Source of the DNA: Lancefieldella parvula
Lineage (GTDB): Bacteria; Actinomycetota; Coriobacteriia; Coriobacteriales; Atopobiaceae
Assembly: GCA_023300185.1 (NCBI GenBank)
Contig: CP097092.1
Span: forward strand, 372,001 to 436,000
Direction: 5' to 3'
DNA: 64,000 nt
Positions 9,198 to 17,118 of the stretch are shown piece by piece. The notes beneath the pieces are model-generated. The model ran no database searches, was not told where the DNA came from, and was given only the letters and a program-made list of their open reading frames with translations. Positions within the stretch are counted from its first letter, which is position 1. Every line of letters starts with the position of its first letter. Position numbers and translations under genes: made by a program.

Positions 9198-9659
9198 TGA
9201 ACTGCCTCCCATTTCTTGAACACGAGAAATAGGAGGCAGTTCAAAACACACCTAAGTCGGATAATCTGTTAAAAAGACGTATACATGACGCAGAAAATAC
9301 CTCAATCATGCAGATTATCGTCATTAGGTGTGTAAAATGCCCGCAATTGAGCAGAATATCTGACTTAGGTGTGTTCCTTAGGTGCGGAATTTACCTATAG
9401 TTAAATTTCTTATATAAGTCTATTCATGTTTAAGAATATTAGATGAAGTTTATGCATAGAGATGCATATCAGGTAGTGCGACCGCCTAGCTATCTGGCTA
9501 TCTAGATTAGAAACATATCGATTCTTCGGCAGAACCTACCAAAGCTGCGCTATTTTGTGCGCCAGGCCTAAAAGCCGACGCTAACACGCTGCAGAATCAT
9601 AATCACCCGCATATGAACTGCCTCCCATTTCTTATGTCCAAGAAATAGGAGGCAGTTCA
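9198..9659. repeat. 462-bp hairpin-bounded repeat element, copy A
   Basis: A non-coding element bounded by two 46-bp near-palindromes (9198-9243 and 9614-9659). Each has TGAACTGCCTCC arms and a 6-8 nt loop. Inside lie a triple 25-bp motif module (9246-9377), an AT-rich segment and a GC-richer segment near 9480-9600. The whole element reappears in reverse orientation at 54411-54868 with roughly 93% identity by eye. No open frame of note is present. The hairpin-ended layout resembles REP/BIME or IS200/IS605-derived non-autonomous elements, but a structured RNA is also possible. Confidence 0.85.
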
Positions 9660-9755
9660 CATTCGTCGGGCGCTTTTTTATGCCGTTTACGGGAGTGCAT
9701 TTGGAACGCGACGTGTGTACTGGTAAAATATTAAAAAGTTGATGAAGGAGGTACT

Positions 9756-9977
9756 ATGTCACTGTATCGTCATCTACGTTCTAGTTTGGGTTCAGCCCAA
9801 AAAATCGCGCTTGCTGCCAGCACTTTTGTTATGACAATTGCGTTTCCCGTTATTGCAAAAGCTGATGTTATTTCTACGCCAAGAATCGGTAGATCATCTA
9901 GCTTCTTAGCCATGGCTGCAATTTCTACTCTTGTGGCAGTAATTGGCTTCATTATGATCATAAGGCGTCGCAGGTAA
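9756..9977 (+). CDS. Small secreted or membrane-anchored protein
   Basis: A 73-aa protein with an N-terminal signal-like helix (residues about 14-36, ending AKA) and a C-terminal transmembrane helix followed by RRRR. The mature part would be a short extracellular loop of about 14 residues held by one helix, similar to a degenerate sortase-type tail but without LPxTG. GAAGGAGGT precedes the ATG. It is 4 bp from the MFS gene and probably co-transcribed. No family was recognised. Confidence 0.7.
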   Translation: MSLYRHLRSSLGSAQKIALAASTFVMTIAFPVIAKADVISTPRIGRSSSFLAMAAISTLVAVIGFIMIIRRRR

Positions 9978-9981
9978 AACC

Positions 9982-11247
9982 TTGTCCACAACACAGCAGA
10001 TTCTTCCTAAAAAAGAAGTCACTACCTTTGCGTATGCACTTTGTCATTTTGTAGTTGACTTTGCATGCGTATCTACCATGCTCTGCGCGGTAAGCCGAGT
10101 GTTGGGCGAGTCTGGCCAGGGTTCGATGGAAGTTGTTGCGCTAAGTATTTTACTGTATGACATAGTTGCCTTTACCCTGCAGCTCCCTATAGGCATTGCG
10201 CTGGATCAGCTGGATAAGAACTCCTATGCCGCCTTACTTTCGTATGCTTTAGTGGGTGCTGGAGTTATTCTTTCGCTGGTCCCTATAGCCCTTCTCGAGT
10301 GGCCTGCGATTCTTTTGCTTGCGATTGGAAACGCGCTCTTCCATAGTGCAGGTGGACTGAGCGTCCTTAATATCTCGCAAAAACATGCAGGACCTTCGGG
10401 AATCTTTATTGCAACTGGTGCAATTGGAGTCTTTTTAGGTACACAAAGTGCTCAAATGGAAAGGCTTCAGATTGCGTTTTCCCTGCTTGTGCTGTTGTTC
10501 TTATGCGCGCTTATCACGCTTGTAGTACAAAAGGTTAACAAGAAGTACTGGAACGTGCATAACGTTTCGTTTGATATTTCGGAGCTTTCATTCAATACAT
10601 TGCTTGCGATTGTACTGCTGAGCCTTGTGGTGGCGCTGAGAAGCTATGCTGGCATGGTTACGGCATTTCCTTGGAAGAGTGAGATGCTCTTACTGGTATT
10701 AAGTATCCTTGGTGTATTTGCAGGTAAAGCGCTTGGTGGAGTGGTTGCTGATCGTATTGGCTTCAGGACTACAGCTATCTTCTCGCTCATTGCTGCAGCC
10801 ACCTTGTTTGTGCCCTCATGGGAGATACCGGTTCTGGGCCTTCTGGGTGTATTTTTCTTCAACTTTACTATGTCCATTACGTTGGCATCTCTGGCAAATA
10901 TCTTGCCTAACGCAAAAGGCACCGCGTTTGGACTGGCCAGTTTCTCACTAGCTGTAGGTGCGTTGCCTGCGCTCGCAGGATTCCGTATTGAACATCCTGC
11001 AATGCTCTCTGGTATCAGTTTGGTCTCGGCACTTGCGTTGGGCGTAGGTCTTACGTTAGTCAAAGATTCCGTGGCTACGGGGCCATTTGGACATGAGCGC
11101 ATGCTTCAAGCAGCACAGGTTGCTGAGACTGCAGAGGAAGATAATCTAATCGCAGAGCTATCTGATCAGGTTGATGAGCTTGCGGTTGAAGATGAGTGTG
11201 TGGCTGAAGACTATCTTGTGGCTGAAGACAAACAAGCAGAAGGCTAA
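9982..11247 (+). CDS. MFS-type transporter
   Basis: A 421-aa polytopic protein with about 11-12 hydrophobic helices in residues 10-380. The last 45 residues form a strongly acidic tail (repeats of AEDxLVAED type). The loop FAGKALGGVVADRIGFRTT matches the conserved cytoplasmic loop of major facilitator transporters. The predicted start is TTG 4 bp after the preceding stop, suggesting translational coupling. The substrate is not evident. The three-gene arrangement with small membrane proteins on both sides is unusual for an MFS carrier. Confidence 0.75.
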   Translation: MSTTQQILPKKEVTTFAYALCHFVVDFACVSTMLCAVSRVLGESGQGSMEVVALSILLYDIVAFTLQLPIGIALDQLDKNSYAALLSYALVGAGVILSLVPIALLEWPAILLLAIGNALFHSAGGLSVLNISQKHAGPSGIFIATGAIGVFLGTQSAQMERLQIAFSLLVLLFLCALITLVVQKVNKKYWNVHNVSFDISELSFNTLLAIVLLSLVVALRSYAGMVTAFPWKSEMLLLVLSILGVFAGKALGGVVADRIGFRTTAIFSLIAAATLFVPSWEIPVLGLLGVFFFNFTMSITLASLANILPNAKGTAFGLASFSLAVGALPALAGFRIEHPAMLSGISLVSALALGVGLTLVKDSVATGPFGHERMLQAAQVAETAEEDNLIAELSDQVDELAVEDECVAEDYLVAEDKQAEG

Positions 11248-11251
11248 TGGC

Positions 11252-11629
11252 ATGGACGACCAAATATTTTTGTTGCCGTATTTGATTACCATTATTCCAA
11301 TATTTGCGTTTTGTCTGATTCTGACTATTACTGTTGAGCTTATTGTCGCAAAATCGCTGGGCGTTAAAGACAATCAAGCGCTGTTGATTGTTGTTGCTGC
11401 TCAAGTGCTTACTAATCCAATTGCCGTTTTTATCACAAGCGCCCTTGTTGATGTGGTTGCTAACGACGTTCAGTACTGGGCGTGCGTCATAACTGTTGAG
11501 CTGGTTGTTATTGCTGTCGAAGGTCTCATTTACAAGGTAAAAAGAGTAAGCAACATCCCATGGACTCTTTCAATCTTGTCCAACCTTGCGTCAGTTTCTG
11601 TAGGTATTCTCGTTCAAACACTTATATAA
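11252..11629 (+). CDS. Hypothetical four-helix membrane protein
   Basis: A 125-aa protein made almost wholly of four hydrophobic helices, with a conserved-looking LTNPIAVFITSALVD segment and charged loops EKxx-free at the ends. The start at 11252 follows AGAAGG and lies 4 bp after the MFS stop, so it is the third gene of the cluster. No family was recognised with confidence; it could be an accessory subunit of the transporter. Confidence 0.7.
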   Translation: MDDQIFLLPYLITIIPIFAFCLILTITVELIVAKSLGVKDNQALLIVVAAQVLTNPIAVFITSALVDVVANDVQYWACVITVELVVIAVEGLIYKVKRVSNIPWTLSILSNLASVSVGILVQTLI

Positions 11630-11636
11630 AAATTTA

Positions 11637-11670
11637 GCGAGAAACCCTTTGAATAGAAGGGGTTTCTCGC
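11637..11670. terminator. Bidirectional terminator built from a GCGAGAAACCC inverted pair
   Basis: GCGAGAAACCC and GGGTTTCTCGC pair across a short loop. The minus-strand reading is followed by AAATTTTT, so it suits termination of the leftward metal-transport operon as well as the rightward MFS cluster. It contains two copies of the over-represented 10-mer CGAGAAACCC. Confidence 0.65.
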
Positions 11671-11699
11671 CAAATCTGGGTGATTTATGAGATGAAGCC

Positions 11700-11840
11700 T
11701 TAATGAACCATCGCAATAAGAAGAGCTCCGACCATAAGACCAATGGATGTTCTGAGAGCCGCTGAGGCTTGCCTGTGCAAGAGCTTTTGCGCGCGGGTTG
11801 CGTGCGTGAGCTGGGCTTCTGAAGTGTTGAGTGTATGCAT
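11700..11840 (-). CDS. Small 46-aa membrane protein downstream of metal transporter
   Basis: A 46-codon frame opens with an ATG 5-6 bases after a perfect AAGGAGG. It has a basic/polar N-terminal half (HTLNTSEAQLTHATRAQ) and a C-terminal hydrophobic segment (TSIGLMVGALLIAMVH). It lies 13 bp downstream of the metal ABC permease on the same strand and ahead of the terminator, so it is probably the last gene of that operon. Small single-helix proteins often tune transporters, but no family was recognised. Confidence 0.6.
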   Translation of the reverse strand: MHTLNTSEAQLTHATRAQKLLHRQASAALRTSIGLMVGALLIAMVH

Positions 11841-11853
11841 TGGTCCTCCTTTC

Positions 11854-12690
11854 TTAGTTCTTGTCTAGTATATGCCCAAAAGTAAGCTTAGGTAAACTCT
11901 TTAGTATAAAAATGATACAAAAAACCACGCCGAGGGTGAGTCCAATCATTCCTCCAGAAGAGGCGTCTAAGTAATAACTGCCTGTTATTCCAATCAAAAC
12001 GCTAATCGTGGCAATAAGCGGAGAAATCCAGAGCATATGCCGCATCTGATTGGTAAGAAGCCTTGCGCAGGCACCCGGAACAATAAGCAGCGAGACTGAC
12101 AAAATGACGCCAACTGCCTGGAGCGATATGACAATTGCGAGGGCTAGGGCAACAAGCAAGAATGAAGTGAGTGTTTTAGTAGAAAGACCGATTGCTTGAA
12201 CCTGCGTGGAATCAAATGAAAGCAAGGTTAGGTCCTTGTTTTTAAGGATGAGCAGGATTGCAATAGGCAGGCCAATACAAAGAACTTGCAGCATGTCGGG
12301 AGTAGTGACTCCCAAAAGGTTTCCGAAGAGTATGTGTGAGAGGTTAATTTGGCTTGGAACCTTGGATATAAGAACTGTTCCTAGTGCAAAAAACGTTGTA
12401 AACACAATGCCGATAGCAGTATCGGGGCGCACAATTTGGCTCTTTTTGACTTGTCCGACCAACACCACGGTAATGAGAGCAAACACAAGTGCTCCTACCA
12501 GATAGGGAAGTCCCAGCAGATGAGCAATGACCACGCCTGGAAGAATAGAATGCGAGATAGCGTCGCCCATAAGCGACCATCCCATGTGTGTGATCCAGCA
12601 GCTCAAAAGCCCGCAGACTATGGCGGTTGCAATTCCGGTGATGAGGGCTCGCTGCATGAATGCGTATTGGAGAATGTCTACCTCAGGCAT
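11854..12690 (-). CDS. Metal ABC transporter permease (ZnuB/MntB/SitC type)
   Basis: A 278-aa integral membrane protein of the ABC-3 family with about eight helices. Characteristic stretches are WSLMGDAISHSILPG, ARLLTNQ near the last cytoplasmic loop and SYYLDASSGGMIGL near the end. The start at 12690 is preceded by GAGGAGG and overlaps the end of the ATPase gene by 8 bases. With the ATPase and lipoprotein it forms a cluster A-I importer for Mn, Zn or Fe(II). Confidence 0.88.
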   Translation of the reverse strand: MPEVDILQYAFMQRALITGIATAIVCGLLSCWITHMGWSLMGDAISHSILPGVVIAHLLGLPYLVGALVFALITVVLVGQVKKSQIVRPDTAIGIVFTTFFALGTVLISKVPSQINLSHILFGNLLGVTTPDMLQVLCIGLPIAILLILKNKDLTLLSFDSTQVQAIGLSTKTLTSFLLVALALAIVISLQAVGVILSVSLLIVPGACARLLTNQMRHMLWISPLIATISVLIGITGSYYLDASSGGMIGLTLGVVFCIIFILKSLPKLTFGHILDKN

Positions 12691-13435
12691 GGAGCACCTC
12701 CTCAATGTGGGTATCTTCGGAAATACCAAGGTTCTGCAGAAGGGCATCTCCAGAAAGAATTTCTTTTGAAGAGCCCTGTGCGGTAATGGTTTTATTGATG
12801 ACCAGGCAGAGCGGGAATTTTTGCTGGGCCAAATTGATGTCGTGAATTGAAACGAGCAATGTTTTGCCTTCTTTACTGAGGTTATTGAGCTGTTCGGTGA
12901 TGATGGCCTCAGAGCGAGCGTCTACTCCCGCAAACGGTTCGTCGAGAAATACCAGCTCAGCAGCTTGCGCTATTCCACGTGCCACAAAAACACGTTTTCT
13001 TTGTCCGCCCGAGAGTTGGGCAAGTGGACGATCTGCAAGGTCGGCCAGGTTAACGCGTTCAAGCGCCTGGGCAACCAGCTCTTTGTCCTGAGCGGAAGGT
13101 ATGCGCATCCAACCCTGATGAACATATCTTCCCTGCATAACAACGTCTTTTACGAGCAGCGGAAACGTTGCGTCAATTGCCTCCGTTTGAGGAACATAAG
13201 CGACTTTTCCCTGCTTGCGGGCCTGTGAAAGAGGTTGCTGACCCCAAGTAAGTGACCCCTCCCATGCGATGGTGTCCATCAGAGCTTTGAAGAGCGTAGA
13301 TTTTCCGGCGCCATTGACACCAACAAGTGCGCAAAGATCTCCTGTTGAAAGCGAGAAATTCACGTCATAAATGATGGGTTTCTCGCGGTCTTTTTTCTCG
13401 TACCAGGCGCAAAGTTGCGAAACACAAAGATTCAT
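12683..13435 (-). CDS. Metal ABC transporter ATP-binding protein
   Basis: A 250-aa ATPase with Walker A GVNGAGKST (residue about 40), signature LSGGQRKRV (about 145), Walker B LVFLDEPFAGVD and a switch histidine in SIHDINLA. The proposed ATG at 13435 lies 8 bp inside the spacer after the binding-protein stop; the frame extends further upstream but into that gene. The central part of the operon, it energises uptake through the permease encoded next. Confidence 0.88.
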   Translation of the reverse strand: MNLCVSQLCAWYEKKDREKPIIYDVNFSLSTGDLCALVGVNGAGKSTLFKALMDTIAWEGSLTWGQQPLSQARKQGKVAYVPQTEAIDATFPLLVKDVVMQGRYVHQGWMRIPSAQDKELVAQALERVNLADLADRPLAQLSGGQRKRVFVARGIAQAAELVFLDEPFAGVDARSEAIITEQLNNLSKEGKTLLVSIHDINLAQQKFPLCLVINKTITAQGSSKEILSGDALLQNLGISEDTHIEEVLHA

Positions 13436-13442
13436 CGAACAA

Positions 13443-14465
13443 TTACCTTCCCATGAGACCAGATACGATTGCGTCTGCATCGTGTTGCAGCAGGTCAAGA
13501 TAGGTGGGCACGGGGCCGTCGGCTTCCGAGAGGGAGTCTACGTACAAGATGTTTTTCTCGTCAGTTTTGAGGACAGCACCTGTCTCGTCGGCTACCTGCT
13601 GCATTGCCTTGGGGCTTACCGTGGATTCGCAGAATACTGCGGGGATTTGCTGGGCTTTTACAGTTTCGACGACTTTGGCAATCTGCTGCGGAGTGCCTTC
13701 ATCAGCGGCGTTAACGGCCCAGAGGTAGAGTTCCTTCATGTTGGTGTCGCGGCACAGGTACGAGAATGCTCCCTCGCAAGTCACAAGCGTGCGCTGGCTC
13801 TCCGGCAGGGCGCTGAGCTCCTCAATCAGGTGAGAGGAGATGTTGTCGAGCTCCTTTTTGTATGCGTCGCCGTTGGCTTCGAAGTCTTTGGCGTGGTCAG
13901 GGACAAGGTTGCTGAGCGCGCGGACGATATTCTCGACGTAGATCTTGCCGTTTGTGGGCGACATCCACGCGTGTGGATTGGCTTGGCCCTGGTAGTCGCC
14001 CTCGGCGATGGGGATGGCGGTGATGCCTTCGCTGAGGTCGGCGCGCTGAGCAGGCGAGTCGTCGACGAAGCGCTCAAACCAGCGCTCAAGACCCAGGCCG
14101 TTGTTGAGGATGAGCTGGGCTTTCTGTGCGCGCTTGAGGTCGTCGGGTGTTGGCTCGTAGTCGTGGATCTCGGCGCCGGCCTTGGTGATGGACTCTACCT
14201 GGCAGAACTCTCCCGCAACGCGAGAAGCCATGTCTTGGATGACGGTAAAAGTGGTCAAAACAAGGGGAGCCGAGGAGTTTGGGTTTTGCGCGGTGCTTGA
14301 GCTGGTAGCAGAATCGCGTGGGCCACACGCGGCGAGAGAAGCGATGGCTGCCGCGGAGCTTGCGCCGAGCAAGGTGAGCACTGACCTGCGGGATAGGAGA
14401 GGGTTACAGCTGAGGCGCGATTGTGGGTTTGCGACTGCCGAGATATGCGTGCAGTGATGTTTCAT
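13443..14465 (-). CDS. Metal ABC transporter substrate-binding lipoprotein (PsaA/SitA/ZnuA type)
   Basis: A 340-aa protein with an N-terminal twin-arginine-like SRRSVLTLLG followed by a lipobox LAAC (Cys near residue 47), so it is exported and lipid-anchored. Cluster A-I metal ligands are recognisable: IHDYEPTPDD (His), NPHAWMSP (His), TCEGAFSYL (Glu) and a C-terminal Asp in YVDSLS. No long His-rich loop is present, which favours Mn/Fe over Zn, though weakly. It is the first gene of the operon and has AAGGAAG upstream. A palindromic operator sits about 130 bp upstream. Confidence 0.88.
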   Translation of the reverse strand: MKHHCTHISAVANPQSRLSCNPLLSRRSVLTLLGASSAAAIASLAACGPRDSATSSSTAQNPNSSAPLVLTTFTVIQDMASRVAGEFCQVESITKAGAEIHDYEPTPDDLKRAQKAQLILNNGLGLERWFERFVDDSPAQRADLSEGITAIPIAEGDYQGQANPHAWMSPTNGKIYVENIVRALSNLVPDHAKDFEANGDAYKKELDNISSHLIEELSALPESQRTLVTCEGAFSYLCRDTNMKELYLWAVNAADEGTPQQIAKVVETVKAQQIPAVFCESTVSPKAMQQVADETGAVLKTDEKNILYVDSLSEADGPVPTYLDLLQHDADAIVSGLMGR

Positions 14466-14593
14466 AGTGACTTCCTTAAAAGATATGAGAGCAAGTAACT
14501 ACGGGGCTGAAAGCAAAAAACTGATAGCGTGAAGCCAAGAGTTAGGTGTTTGGAGCTACGAGCTCAACGGGTTTCTCGCCATATTGTATTCCT

Positions 14594-14617
14594 AAAAGTT
14601 AGCTTTGTCTAACTTTT
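14594..14617. promoter_or_regulatory. Palindromic DtxR/MntR-like operator of the metal importer
   Basis: A perfect 9-bp inverted repeat AAAAGTTAG / CTAACTTTT is separated by 6 bp and located upstream of the binding-protein gene. The core GTTAG-n6-CTAAC resembles DtxR/MntR/IdeR-family boxes, supporting metal-repressed control. No such regulator gene is in the window. Confidence 0.6.
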
Positions 14618-14845
14618 GAAATTTACGAGGAAAGAAAAGGGTTTGGTTTGCGGACAAATGTCCAAAAGATTGAACATGAATTTTAATGTGTCATTTATGT
14701 CGCATTTTAAGCAAATTATTATCCTTTAGCTTATTTACCTTTGGATTTATCTCTTTAAAATAATTTTTCTATAGCAAATTATGTGAATATGGCTAGAATT
14801 TATTTTGTTTCCTAATGGTTTGTGCTCGTTAAAAAAGGAGAGAGC

Positions 14846-15598
14846 ATGGCATTCGATTTTACAGGTAAGCTGGTTCTGGTTACAGGCGGAAGCGCTGGTA
14901 TTGGCGCTGAGATCTCCAAGGGTATTGTTGCTGGAGGTGGACATGTAATCGTTTGCTCTCGTCACGAGGACACTGGCCGCAAGTTTGTCGAGGAGCTCGG
15001 CGAGGGTAACTTCTTCTACACAATGGACATTGCAGATGCCGAGGGCGTCAAGAAGACCGTTGCTCAGATTCTTGAGGAGTGCGGCGACGTCAACGTTCTT
15101 ATCAACTGCGCTGGTCGCATCAGCTCCGTTCCTTTCACCGAGGTTGACGACAAAGAGTGGAACAACACTATCAACACCAACCTCACCGGTACCTACAACG
15201 TAACTCACGCTCTCTGGCAGCACTTCATTGATCGTGGTGGCGCTCGCATTGTCAACGTTTCTTCCGTTGCAGGCAAGATTGGCGGCGGCCTCCTTGGTAC
15301 TGTTGCTTACGCATCTTCTAAGGCTGGTATGAACGGCTTTACCAAGGCTATCGCTAAAGAGGGCGGCAAGTATGGCATTTCTTGTAACGCTGTTTGCCCA
15401 TCCTTCACCATTACAGATATGACCACTGCACTCTCCAACGATGAGGAGAAGTACAAGAAGGTCGTAGGCATTATTCCTCTCGGCCGTCCTGCACAGGCAT
15501 CTGAGCCTGCACAGATGGTACTGTTCTTTGCTTCCGACGCTGCTAGCTTTGTCAACGGTGAGGTTGGCGACTGCGACGGCGGCATCGTAATGGATTAG
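14846..15598 (+). CDS. Short-chain dehydrogenase, KduD-like
   Basis: A 250-aa classical SDR. The cofactor motif is TGGSAGIG (about residues 14-21), the NAG motif NCAGRIS is near 90, catalytic Ser is in NVSSVAG and the YASSK motif gives Tyr and Lys. The start at 14846 follows AAAGGAGAG. It lies 10 bp before the KdgT permease, so the likely role is oxidoreduction of a 2-keto-3-deoxy sugar acid such as 2-dehydro-3-deoxygluconate; that substrate is inferred from the neighbour, not from the protein itself. Confidence 0.85.
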   Translation: MAFDFTGKLVLVTGGSAGIGAEISKGIVAGGGHVIVCSRHEDTGRKFVEELGEGNFFYTMDIADAEGVKKTVAQILEECGDVNVLINCAGRISSVPFTEVDDKEWNNTINTNLTGTYNVTHALWQHFIDRGGARIVNVSSVAGKIGGGLLGTVAYASSKAGMNGFTKAIAKEGGKYGISCNAVCPSFTITDMTTALSNDEEKYKKVVGIIPLGRPAQASEPAQMVLFFASDAASFVNGEVGDCDGGIVMD

Positions 15599-15608
15599 GT
15601 GATTGTTG

Positions 15609-16604
15609 ATGGCTACAAAAGAACCAATTTCTCTTCAGCACCCATTTAAGGCACTGGGTCGCATTCCAGGCGCAAACATCCTGGTACCACTGCTTCTTGG
15701 CGTTTTCATGAACACATTTTTCCCAGATGTATTCCCAACGCTTGGTAGCTTTACTGCTGCTATGACCGTTAAGGGTACTGCTGCTCTGGTTGGTGCTTTC
15801 ATGTTGTGTGTTGGTGCAACTATTTCGTTTAAGAGTGCACCAAAGGCTGCTCTTCGTGGCGCTATCATCATCATCTCTAAGGTTGTGTTCTGCGTTGCTC
15901 TTGGTCTTGCAGTTCTATTCTTCCTGAACGACAACCTGCTTGGCCTTTCTTCCATGGTCATCCTTGCTGCTTGCTCTGGTGCAAACAACTCCATGTATGC
16001 AGGACTGATGGCTGATTATGGTAACGAGTATGAGCAGGGCGCAGTCGCAATTACTACGCTGGTCGTTGGCCCTCCAGTTACCATGCTTGCTCTTGGCGCA
16101 ACTGGTCAGTCTCCAATTAACTGGTCTTTGCTTGGTGCAGTTCTCCCAATTATCCTGGGTATTCTGCTTGGCAACTGCTTCCCATCTATGAAGAAGATGC
16201 TCACAAGCGCTCTGCCAGCAATTATTGTCATGACCTTCTTTGCTATGGGCACAACCATGAAGTTTGATTCTCTCATTATGGCTGGTCCTGCAGGTATTCT
16301 GCTTGGCGTTATCTGCTCTGTTTGCGGTGGCTTTATCAACTACTTTGTTGATAAAGCAACTGGTGGAACCGGAATTGCAGGCGTTGCAATTTCTTCCTGC
16401 GCAGGTGCAAACGCACTTACACCTGCTGCTATGGCAGAGGCAAACCCAGCCCTGTATGGTGGTGCTGCTCTTGCAACAGCAAATGCACAGGTAGCAGCTG
16501 CAGTTATCGTTACTGCAATCCTGACACCATTGATTACTGGTTATGTCGCTGAGCACTTTGCTAAGAAAGACAACACTTCAGAGAAAGTTGTTGAGGCTGC
16601 TTAA
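15609..16604 (+). CDS. kdgT: 2-keto-3-deoxygluconate permease
   Basis: A 331-aa membrane protein with about ten helices matching the KdgT family. Features are RIPGANILVPLLLGVFMNT near the N-terminus, CVGATISFKSAP, AACSGANNSMYAGLMADYG, and the C-terminal SSCAGANALTPAAMAEANP. It imports 2-keto-3-deoxygluconate, a pectin/uronate breakdown product, by proton symport. It forms a two-gene unit with the SDR and ends at a strong terminator. The AraC regulator on the opposite strand is the obvious candidate controller. Confidence 0.9.
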   Translation: MATKEPISLQHPFKALGRIPGANILVPLLLGVFMNTFFPDVFPTLGSFTAAMTVKGTAALVGAFMLCVGATISFKSAPKAALRGAIIIISKVVFCVALGLAVLFFLNDNLLGLSSMVILAACSGANNSMYAGLMADYGNEYEQGAVAITTLVVGPPVTMLALGATGQSPINWSLLGAVLPIILGILLGNCFPSMKKMLTSALPAIIVMTFFAMGTTMKFDSLIMAGPAGILLGVICSVCGGFINYFVDKATGGTGIAGVAISSCAGANALTPAAMAEANPALYGGAALATANAQVAAAVIVTAILTPLITGYVAEHFAKKDNTSEKVVEAA

Positions 16605-16625
16605 CAAGTTCTACAGTTCAAGTGC

Positions 16626-16659
16626 AAAATCCCAGCACCTAGCGGTGCTGGGATTTTTT
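16626..16659 (+). terminator. Rho-independent terminator after kdgT
   Basis: AAAATCCCAGCACC pairs with GGTGCTGGGATTTT across a 4-nt loop and is followed by T residues. Confidence 0.9.
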
Positions 16660-16778
16660 GTGCCGTGAAGCAGCACTGGTTTCGCGCAAGAGTTGCTCGA
16701 AGAATGGTGATGGGCGGCTGATGGAGGGGCAGTGGATACCTTAGATTCTTCGGGAATCGCTCAAATAAGTCTCCAAGT

Positions 16779-16926
16779 GGTAAAAAATGCGTTTAGTTGG
16801 GGTTTTCATTTTTATGCATACAGCGTTTGCCCAGATAAAAGTTTTTGAGGCGGTAAAAAATCGTCTTAGTTGGAGATAAAACGTCTAATTTTCAATTTTC
16901 ATTTCCAACTAAACGCATTATTTACC
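16779..16926. repeat. Triple 22-bp motif module (forward, forward, reverse)
   Basis: A 22-bp motif starting GGTAAAAAATGCGTTTAGTT lies at 16779-16800. A diverged direct copy is at 16852-16873 and a nearly identical inverted copy (21 of 22 bases) at 16905-16926. The outer pair forms an inverted repeat of a 148-bp segment. The geometry matches the 25-bp motif module at 39416-39544 although the sequence differs. No reading frame lies inside. Function is unknown; the possibilities are a miniature element, a protein-binding array or a small RNA. Confidence 0.7.
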
Positions 16927-16995
16927 TTTTTCGGCACATAATTTTGAACGCAAAAATTACGTATTCATGGAAATGAATATTACAACCGGATTATG

Positions 16996-17031
16996 CAAAA
17001 AAGGGTCAGAGCGGAACGTTCTAACCCTTTG
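16996..17031 (-). terminator. Terminator of the araC-type gene
   Basis: Read on the minus strand, AAAGGGT pairs with ACCCTTT around an imperfect inner stem and is followed by a T run, about 90 bp after the AraC-family stop codon. Confidence 0.7.
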
Positions 17032-17118
17032 ATTTGCAATAAAACCTGCGACCAGCTTTGCCACAAGTAATTGGGCAAGTAATTTCTGCAAGTAGCAACA
17101 GGCAGTCTTAAACGACAG

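Noticed and set aside
13371..14300. Long plus-strand open frame (309 codons) opposite the metal-binding lipoprotein
   Set aside because: It mirrors a well-supported gene on the other strand, has no ribosome site and encodes a low-information Val/Gly/Asp-rich product.
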